Source: JABHHG01 sp964419445
GTDB lineage: Bacteria > Fidelibacterota > Marinisomatia > SCGC-AAA003-L08 > D37C17
Reading direction: 5' to 3'
DNA: 12,263 bases
NCBI GenBank assembly: GCA_964419445.1
Contig: CAYQPE010000049.1
Location: 1-12,263 of the forward strand
Positions 7,063 to 12,263 of this stretch are shown here, in pieces. The position numbers and the translations under genes are program-made. The notes under the pieces are model-generated. The model had not been told where the DNA came from and ran no database searches. It saw only the letters and a list, made by a program, of their open reading frames with translations. Position 1 is the stretch's first letter, and every line of letters starts with the position of its first letter.

Positions 7063-9045
7063 ATGGATAGAGAGCAATTTGCAATTAATGTAGGTAAAGC
7101 ATTGGTAATGGATATGGTTCGTAAGGCCAATTCAGGACATACAGGTGGTCCGTTATCCTCTTATGATTTCGCTTATGTACTATACCATGATTTTTTAAAA
7201 TTTGACCCACGTGACCCCAATTGGAAAGACCGTGATAGATTTGTTCTTTCCGTGGGCCACGAATCTGCATTATTATATTCACTTTTAGCATTTGTTGGTT
7301 GGCTAGATGTTGAAGATTTAAAATCTTTTCGTCAAATGGGTTCGCGAACACCAGGTCACCCAGAGCGAGGGATCACACCAGGTGTGGAATCAACAACAGG
7401 TCCATTAGGCCAAGGGGTAGGAAATGCAGTGGGAATGGCAGTAGCTGAGGCCATTTTAAGCGCACAGTTTGGGCAAGATGTAGTAAACCATTACACATAC
7501 GTTTTACATGGAGATGGTGATATTCAAGAGCCTGTTGCACAGGGTGCAATTTCCCTTGCAGGACATTGGGGATTGGGAAAACTAATTGCCTACTATGATG
7601 CCAATGATGCCCAAATATCTGGAAAAGTATCTCGATCAGAATCTACAGATTATGCAAAATTTTACGAGGCCAATAATTGGCAAGTAATTGAAATTGATGG
7701 TCATGATAGAAGTGCCATTCGAAGTGCAATTCGTCAAGGCCAAATGGAAATTGAAAAGCCAACAATTATCATTGGCCATACTAAAATGGCTCAAGGCTGT
7801 GCCAATGTTGAAGGTGACCATGAAACCCATGGAGCACCCCTTTCTCCTGAAGAGATTGCTGCAACTAAATCTAAAATGGGATTAAACCCTGATGAGTTTT
7901 TTGCACTCCCACAATCTGTATTGGACGAATTCAGAGAATCATTTAATTATGCCCAAACAGAAGTAGATAGTTGGAATAAATTACTCGAAAAGAAATGTGA
8001 AGATATAAATTTCAAAAATACTTGGGATATGGCATGGAATGGAGATATCCCTAATATTGATTGGCCCACATTTGAAACTGGATCAAGCGTTGCAACTCGA
8101 AAAGTTTGGGGATCTGTTATAGAACCTTTAAGTAAGTCAATGCCGTCACTTACAGGTGGATCTGCAGATTTAGAACCCTCCAATGTTACAGCAGGATTTG
8201 CAAAACTAGTTGATGATTTCGGGAAGAATAATCCAAGTGGAAGAAATTTTGCCTATGGTGTTAGAGAATTTCCCATGGGTGCTATTAACAATGGTATTGC
8301 TCAACATGGTGGATTAAAAGTTTTTGGCGCAACATTCTTTGTGTTTTCAGACTATGAACGTCCTGCTCTTCGATTACGTGCATTACAAAATTTACCGGTA
8401 ATTTCTGAATATACTCACGATTCAATTTATGTGGGTGAGGATGGACCTACCCATCAACCAATTGAACATATTATGTCATGCAGAGCCATTCCAAATTTAT
8501 TGGTATTACGGCCTGCTGATGCAAATGAAGCAGTAGTCGCATCACGTATTGCATTTGAACAAAAAGAAAAACCCTCTATTATTTTATTAACTCGGCAAGG
8601 CGTACCAGTTTTAGATAGAAATGTATATGCAGATGCAGAATCGTTTAGAAAGGGTGGATATATTATTTCAGATTGTAATGGTGAGCCTGATATTACCATA
8701 TTTGCTTCGGGATCAGAAGTATGGGTTTCACTAGAAGCTAAAAATATTCTTTCAGATTATAGCGTTCGTGTTGTGAATATGGGGTGTTGGGAATTATTTG
8801 AAGAGCAATCAGATGAGTACAAATCTACCATTATTAAAGATGATAACTCCTTATTGGTTTCAGTAGAAGCAGGCATTACCACTGGATGGGAAAAATTCAC
8901 AGGAAGAAATGGATTAAATATTGGGATTGACTCTTTTGGGGAGTCTGCACCAGGTGCTGAAGTGGCAGATCACTTTGGATTAACACCAGAAAAAGTAGCT
9001 GAAAATATATTAAATCGAGTTAAGTCAGCGGAAGTTGTTCTTTAA
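7063..9045 (+). CDS. tkt: Transketolase
   Basis: 660 aa, full length for a single-chain transketolase. The enzyme moves two-carbon ketol units between sugar phosphates in the non-oxidative pentose phosphate pathway, using thiamine diphosphate and a divalent metal. Seen: SGHTGGPLSS near residue 24 and TTGPLGQGVGNAVGMA near 110; the cofactor motif GDGDIQEP beginning G150-D151-G152, closing at N181 (YYDAND); ETHGAPL with its conserved His; the catalytic Glu402 in YGVREFPMGAINNGIAQHGG; and H452/H464 in THDSIYVGEDGPTHQP. The C-terminal domain follows (ITIFASGSEVWVSLEA). Some positions differ from the E. coli and yeast consensus: SGHTGG instead of SGHPG, and QEPVAQG after GDG where QEGIS is usual. 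This suggests the divergent clade known from Bacteroidota rather than the proteobacterial type. All catalytic residues that can be located by eye are kept. An AU-rich hairpin follows two bases after the stop codon. Confidence 0.95.
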   Translation: MDREQFAINVGKALVMDMVRKANSGHTGGPLSSYDFAYVLYHDFLKFDPRDPNWKDRDRFVLSVGHESALLYSLLAFVGWLDVEDLKSFRQMGSRTPGHPERGITPGVESTTGPLGQGVGNAVGMAVAEAILSAQFGQDVVNHYTYVLHGDGDIQEPVAQGAISLAGHWGLGKLIAYYDANDAQISGKVSRSESTDYAKFYEANNWQVIEIDGHDRSAIRSAIRQGQMEIEKPTIIIGHTKMAQGCANVEGDHETHGAPLSPEEIAATKSKMGLNPDEFFALPQSVLDEFRESFNYAQTEVDSWNKLLEKKCEDINFKNTWDMAWNGDIPNIDWPTFETGSSVATRKVWGSVIEPLSKSMPSLTGGSADLEPSNVTAGFAKLVDDFGKNNPSGRNFAYGVREFPMGAINNGIAQHGGLKVFGATFFVFSDYERPALRLRALQNLPVISEYTHDSIYVGEDGPTHQPIEHIMSCRAIPNLLVLRPADANEAVVASRIAFEQKEKPSIILLTRQGVPVLDRNVYADAESFRKGGYIISDCNGEPDITIFASGSEVWVSLEAKNILSDYSVRVVNMGCWELFEEQSDEYKSTIIKDDNSLLVSVEAGITTGWEKFTGRNGLNIGIDSFGESAPGAEVADHFGLTPEKVAENILNRVKSAEVVL

Positions 9046-9047
9046 AA

Positions 9048-9077
9048 AATTCTATATAGAGTCCTCAATATAGAATT
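9048..9077 (+). other. Perfect 10-bp AU-rich hairpin just after the transketolase stop
   Basis: AATTCTATAT (9048-9057) and ATATAGAATT (9068-9077) are exact reverse complements around a 10-base loop, AGAGTCCTCA. The hairpin starts two bases after the TAA. It is not followed by a T-run (TAAATTACTGG), so it is not a standard intrinsic terminator. It may be an RNA-stabilising or processing element between tkt and the next gene, or a weak attenuator. The function is inference. Confidence 0.5.
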
Positions 9078-9118
9078 AAATTACTGGCTCAGAAATAATA
9101 CGATTTTCTAATTGTTAT

Positions 9119-9126
9119 AAAAGGAA
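9119..9126 (+). promoter_or_regulatory. Ribosome binding site of the 144-aa hypothetical gene
   Basis: AAAAGGAA lies 10 bases before the ATG at 9137 and supports that start. Confidence 0.55.
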
Positions 9127-9136
9127 TTTTGCATAC

Positions 9137-9571
9137 ATGGCGAAATGGGATAAAAACACATTTATTCAAACAACTAAAACAAATTGTGAGCCTCATATTT
9201 CTAATATTGTGTTGGATTTAGTTAAATTTGCTGAAACTGGAGCCGACATAGTTCAGTGGGGAAAAGGTGAAGGGCATGGCACCATGAGATATAAATGCAA
9301 ATCTGATGATTACGGTGTACTCCCTCTTTTTGAAATCACCACAAATGGTCAAATTAATTTCTTGTTAAACGCATTAAGGGCAAAAGTTAGAAAAAAAGAG
9401 ATTCTTAGAGATTATCAATTGAAATTAGAATCTAATTTTATGATGGATTTTGATACTGAAGAATATACTGCTGATATTTACTATGATTTAGATGAAGTTT
9501 TTACCATTAAACAGGAAGTAGATAAGTTTGTAAATACCATTCAAGGTATTGCAGATAGATTGCATCAGTAG
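9137..9571 (+). CDS. Hypothetical protein, 144 aa
   Basis: I do not recognise the family with certainty. The protein is soluble, charged and has no signal peptide or membrane segment. An N-terminal helical part (residues ~1-35) is followed by VQWGKGEGHGTMRYKCK and then GVLPLFEITTNGQINFLLNALR. This W-G-x-G-x(3-4)-G-x-M/F ... L-F-x-(I/V)-x-T-x-G-x-(I/V) arrangement recalls the small beta domain found at the end of some DUF4268-like, endonuclease-associated proteins. Here it stands alone, and the likeness is only from memory of the motif. The C-terminal half is acidic and helical (EVFTIKQEVDKFVNTIQG). It has its own ribosome binding site, lies 91 bases downstream of transketolase on the same strand, and is closed by an intrinsic terminator. 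It is therefore either the second gene of a tkt transcript or a single-gene unit. No functional link to transketolase can be claimed. Confidence 0.8.
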   Translation: MAKWDKNTFIQTTKTNCEPHISNIVLDLVKFAETGADIVQWGKGEGHGTMRYKCKSDDYGVLPLFEITTNGQINFLLNALRAKVRKKEILRDYQLKLESNFMMDFDTEEYTADIYYDLDEVFTIKQEVDKFVNTIQGIADRLHQ

Positions 9572-9592
9572 AATTTAAAAAAGATTTAGTTT

Positions 9593-9618
9593 AAAAAGCC
9601 CTTAACTGGGCTTTTTTT
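9593..9618 (+). terminator. Intrinsic (rho-independent) terminator
   Basis: AAAAAGCCC (9593-9601) and GGGCTTTTT (9608-9616) form a perfect 9-bp stem around a 6-base loop, TTAACT, with the T-run continuing to 9618. It begins 22 bases after the stop of the 144-aa gene and ends the tkt-hypothetical block. The A-run on the left would give a T-run on the other strand too, so it could work in both directions. Confidence 0.92.
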
Positions 9619-9723
9619 ATGTCTAAAATGTGAGTTTAAACACAATAATTCCCAGGTTACATTATGTTACTTTCATCCAATGCAATTAGATTCTTTATTT
9701 ATTGACGGAAAAATGTTAATATT

Positions 9724-9739
9724 TACACATTTATGTGTA
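9724..9739. promoter_or_regulatory. 7-bp inverted repeat upstream of the large secreted protein
   Basis: TACACAT (9724-9730) and ATGTGTA (9733-9739) are exact reverse complements separated by TT. The repeat lies 25 bases before the TTG start and overlaps the possible -10 region, the usual place for a repressor operator. It is short enough to be chance in AT-rich DNA. Confidence 0.35.
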
Positions 9740-9754
9740 CAGATTTCGGGGAAT

Positions 9755-9760
9755 AAAGGA
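9755..9760 (+). promoter_or_regulatory. Ribosome binding site that fixes the TTG start at 9765
   Basis: AAAGGA (9755-9760) lies 4 bases before TTG 9765, with its AAGG core 5 bases away. The next in-frame ATG (9816) sits inside the signal peptide's hydrophobic core and would destroy it, so the TTG is the preferred start. Confidence 0.65.
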
Positions 9761-9764
9761 TAAC

Positions 9765-12263
9765 TTGAGGTTATTAGATAAAAAGATTAACACATTGTTG
9801 CACATATTTCTCCTTATGTTTGCAGTGCAAATCGTATGGGCAGAAGAGTGGAATGAGAATGACAGTTTTGAATCTGGCGACTTTAACGGATTTTCATGGT
9901 CTCAAAGTGGCAATAGTAACTGGACCATTGATTCAGATGCTAGTGATGGTTCTCATTCTGCAAAATCGGGTACCATAGTTCACAACCAATCTTCATCAAT
10001 ATCCGTTTCTACAAATATGGGCTATCTTCCAGGAAGCGTTACATTCTCCTTTAAGACTGCCACCGCTGATGTGTATGATTATCTCGTATTTTCCATTGAT
10101 GGAAATACCATGGGGCAGTGGTCTGGAATTAATGAATGGTCCGATACGACTTTTGCCATTAATACTGGAAACCATACACTCTCTTGGGAATATATAAAAT
10201 TCAATGAAAACTCAGGTTCATGTGGAAGTGGACAAGTTTCTGACTGCTCAGGTGATGGTGATTGTTGTTCAGAGGGTTGGATTGGTGATGGGTATGCAGA
10301 TTGTGTAGCGCAAACATATGGTTGTGATTTAACCTGTTATGAAAATGATGGTGGAGATTGCTCAGAACCTACATCCACCGAAGATGCAGTATGGATTGAT
10401 AATATCACATTAACAGGACATAATATTGTGGTTAATGCTGGTGTAGATATAAATCAAAACTTTGACCATGATGGTGTTGCAGGTGGTGATGTAGAGATGG
10501 ATGGAACCAATACCTATCCAAATTCAAATTCAAATTTATCTATACCAGGAATTGTCAATTGGTTTCAAACTCAAATGAAATGGTATAAAATTGATGATTT
10601 ATCTAATCATATTGCCATTGGTCCAGATCCTACCATAAACTTAACATGTACAATGCCAGACGATGGTGGTGTGTCAGAAATATGTGAATCTACTGAAGAG
10701 ATAGTTTTAAAGGTATCTTTTGGTACCTTTTCACAATCAGATACAGTTCAAGTAACAATAACTGAACCCAATCAATATCCTATTTTAACGGTAACGTCAT
10801 CAATTGATACAGTATATATTGCCAATAATAATGGCATTCCTGGGAATTCTACTTTGGTTAATTTAATGAGTCAGTTTTCTGATCAGTTAACATTTGAAGA
10901 CCCCGATGAATTAAGTGATGGCTCTACAGATCAGTTATCCATGAGTTGGAGTAATTCAGAGAATGAATCATTGACGCCTCTACAAAACTTAGTTGAAGGC
11001 AATTATCAGTTTACATTAACGGTAACAGACCCCTATGATGCATCTGCACAGATAGATTTACAATTAGAAATGATTGAAGTAAATGAATTCCCAACTGTTA
11101 CTATTGCTGCAATGGATAATTCGCAGATTGATGAAGATCAAAATATTATTGAAGGAAATACCGTTGACTTATTTGGGTTTGTGGTAGATGATGATAATGA
11201 TTTAGATGGTTCTACCTCCACCACTGCAGATGATGTTACTTATTCATGGAATTGTATCCATGATGGGAATGCCATTAGTGTAACCAACAGTACATTAGTA
11301 AATGCCAGTTTTATAGCACCAGACGTTGCAACAAACGATGGTTCTGAATTAGTTGAATGTGTGCTTGTTGTAACAGATCCATTTCAAGCTATTTATGGTA
11401 CCTCAACAGTTTCTGATACAGTTTCCATTACTGCATATAATGATAACCAACCACCTGTAATCAATGTAAGCAACAGTGTACAGCCATCTGTAAATGAAGA
11501 TTTAACAATTGAGCTATCACTTTCTGATTTAACAACAAATAATTTCATATCTATAACAGATCCTGATAGTGATACTGAATTTACTTTTGTTATTGGGGAG
11601 GGTGATAACTATACGCTAACCAATAATGTAATTATTCCTGATGAAAACTATTATGGTGAAATAGAGGTTCCTATAACGGTAGATGATGGATTTATGTTTA
11701 ATGGGGAACTATATCAAAGTACCAGTGAAACCGTAAATTTGATTATAGATGTTGTGGGAGTAAATGATGCGCCAATTCTTTCAGGAACAAGTACAACATC
11801 TACAGAAGAAGATACAGATGTTTCCATTTCTGGAATGTCAGTGTCAGATAATGATATAGATGGTATTGTACATGATTATAATCTGAAATTTGATTTATCT
11901 TCAATAAATGGTAGTATTTCTTTAAATCAAACTGTGGGATTAAATTTCACTGAGGGTGATGGTTCGGAAGATATTGCCATGACATTTACATCTTCAGTAT
12001 CAAATTTTAATAATGCAATATCAAATATTACATTTCATCCAGATGAAAATTATTTTGGACCTGATGCATCCATAACAGTAGCAGTTAATGATCAAGGAAA
12101 TTTTGGGATTCAAAACGGAAGTGATCCTGAAGAACTCACAGATTCTCATGAAATTTCTATTTCTGTTACAGCAGTAAACGATGCTCCATTTATTACGGTA
12201 CCGTCTTCAACTTCAGTGGATGAAGATGATGAAGTAGTTGTTACAGGATTTTCTATTACAGAT
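9765..12263 (+). CDS. Large secreted repeat protein, adhesin/lectin-like, with Notch-like Cys-rich insert (3' end outside window)
   Basis: 833 codons without a stop from the TTG at 9765 to the window end. The signal peptide has basic residues (RLLDKK) and hydrophobic core LLHIFLLMFAVQIVWA, with likely cleavage after residue 26. Residues ~27-220 form a lectin-like jelly-roll domain, starting SFESGDFNGFSWSQSG and ending DAVWIDNITLTG. Inserted within it, residues 153-199 carry eight Cys (153, 161, 167, 168, 180, 187, 191, 199) with WIGDGYADC and CYENDGGDC, resembling a Lin-12/Notch (LNR) calcium-binding module. PKD/Ig-like and cadherin-like units follow, with borders near 333 (TEPNQYP), 439 (VNEFPTV) and 559 (NDNQPPV). 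Typical VNDAP repeats begin at 666 and 804, a 138-residue period, each followed by acidic TEED or VDEDDE. The composition is rich in Asp, Asn, Ser and Thr. A cell-surface or released adhesin is the likely role, inferred from domains alone. The C-terminal anchoring or sorting signal is not visible. Confidence 0.88.
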   Translation, partial: MRLLDKKINTLLHIFLLMFAVQIVWAEEWNENDSFESGDFNGFSWSQSGNSNWTIDSDASDGSHSAKSGTIVHNQSSSISVSTNMGYLPGSVTFSFKTATADVYDYLVFSIDGNTMGQWSGINEWSDTTFAINTGNHTLSWEYIKFNENSGSCGSGQVSDCSGDGDCCSEGWIGDGYADCVAQTYGCDLTCYENDGGDCSEPTSTEDAVWIDNITLTGHNIVVNAGVDINQNFDHDGVAGGDVEMDGTNTYPNSNSNLSIPGIVNWFQTQMKWYKIDDLSNHIAIGPDPTINLTCTMPDDGGVSEICESTEEIVLKVSFGTFSQSDTVQVTITEPNQYPILTVTSSIDTVYIANNNGIPGNSTLVNLMSQFSDQLTFEDPDELSDGSTDQLSMSWSNSENESLTPLQNLVEGNYQFTLTVTDPYDASAQIDLQLEMIEVNEFPTVTIAAMDNSQIDEDQNIIEGNTVDLFGFVVDDDNDLDGSTSTTADDVTYSWNCIHDGNAISVTNSTLVNASFIAPDVATNDGSELVECVLVVTDPFQAIYGTSTVSDTVSITAYNDNQPPVINVSNSVQPSVNEDLTIELSLSDLTTNNFISITDPDSDTEFTFVIGEGDNYTLTNNVIIPDENYYGEIEVPITVDDGFMFNGELYQSTSETVNLIIDVVGVNDAPILSGTSTTSTEEDTDVSISGMSVSDNDIDGIVHDYNLKFDLSSINGSISLNQTVGLNFTEGDGSEDIAMTFTSSVSNFNNAISNITFHPDENYFGPDASITVAVNDQGNFGIQNGSDPEELTDSHEISISVTAVNDAPFITVPSSTSVDEDDEVVVTGFSITD
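11760..12263 (+). repeat. Tandem VNDAP cadherin-like repeats (protein level)
   Basis: Two units of the large secreted protein start with VNDAP at codons 666 and 804, 138 residues apart. Both continue with a Ser/Thr stretch, an acidic turn (TEEDTD / VDEDDE) and a matching strand (VSISGMSVSD / VVVTGFSITD). The second unit is cut by the window end. The DNA copies have diverged, so recent duplication is unlikely. Confidence 0.7.

Larger units (their letters stand above)
9619..9764 (+). promoter_or_regulatory. Promoter/leader region of the large secreted protein
   Basis: 146 bases between the terminator and the TTG start. TTGACG at 9702-9707 is a good -35-like hexamer, but the DNA 16-18 bases further on (TACACAT) is only a weak -10 match, so the promoter call is tentative. 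That -10 window falls inside the palindrome at 9724-9739. No gene or RNA is seen here. Confidence 0.4.

Noticed and set aside
7063..9045. 1-deoxy-D-xylulose-5-phosphate synthase instead of transketolase
   Set aside because: The motifs THDSI-x-VGEDGPTHQP, THGAPL and VREFPMGAI follow the transketolase pattern, not the DXS pattern.
9816..12263. ATG at 9816 as the start of the large secreted protein
   Set aside because: It falls inside the hydrophobic core of the signal peptide and has no Shine-Dalgarno, whereas TTG 9765 has one at the right distance and gives a complete signal peptide.
1..12263. CRISPR array, insertion sequence, tRNA/rRNA or toxin-antitoxin/defence genes
   Set aside because: No regularly spaced DNA repeats, transposase motifs, terminal inverted repeats with target duplications, cloverleaf structures or defence-domain motifs were found.

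Overview
The window (12,263 bases, AT-rich) looks like a chromosomal piece of a free-living, probably marine bacterium of the Fibrobacterota-Chlorobiota-Bacteroidota (FCB) group. The Marinimicrobia (SAR406) clade is my best guess. The hints are a secreted gingipain-type (C25) protease ending in a dockerin, a large Asp/Asn/Ser/Thr-rich secreted repeat protein, an 'ECGVWGGDDSSC' cysteine motif, and a divergent transketolase. No 16S rRNA or other taxonomic marker is present, so the assignment is inference.

Layout. (1) 1-387: C-terminal end of a secreted protein with a Cys-rich motif and a lipocalin-like beta domain. (2) 388-593: intergenic DNA with a perfect 10-bp inverted repeat (539-564) whose core exactly matches the CRP-type pattern TGTGA-N6-TCACA. 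(3) 594-4052: a multidomain secreted C25 cysteine peptidase with a C-terminal dockerin. (4) 4049-6909, minus strand: a two-gene unit, cstA (carbon-starvation/pyruvate-type transporter) followed by hemW (radical SAM heme chaperone). The two are coupled by a TAATG overlap, and hemW meets the protease tail to tail with overlapping stop codons. (5) 6910-7062: divergent promoter region. (6) 7063-9045: transketolase. An AU-rich hairpin follows its stop codon, then a 144-aa hypothetical protein (9137-9571) and a canonical intrinsic terminator (9593-9618). (7) 9765-12263: the first 833 codons of a very large secreted adhesin-like protein, which starts at a TTG and runs off the window.

How the genes fit together. 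The centre is housekeeping metabolism: nutrient uptake by CstA, the pentose phosphate pathway through transketolase, and heme delivery by HemW. The flanks encode exported, multidomain proteins for life outside the cell: protease, adhesin or lectin-like, and lipocalin-like. No mobile element, CRISPR array, tRNA, rRNA or phage gene was seen. I found no convincing new multi-gene system. The most unusual items are the domain architectures of the two big secreted proteins, in particular a Notch (LNR)-like Cys-rich module inserted in a lectin-like domain, and the CRP-type operator ahead of the protease.
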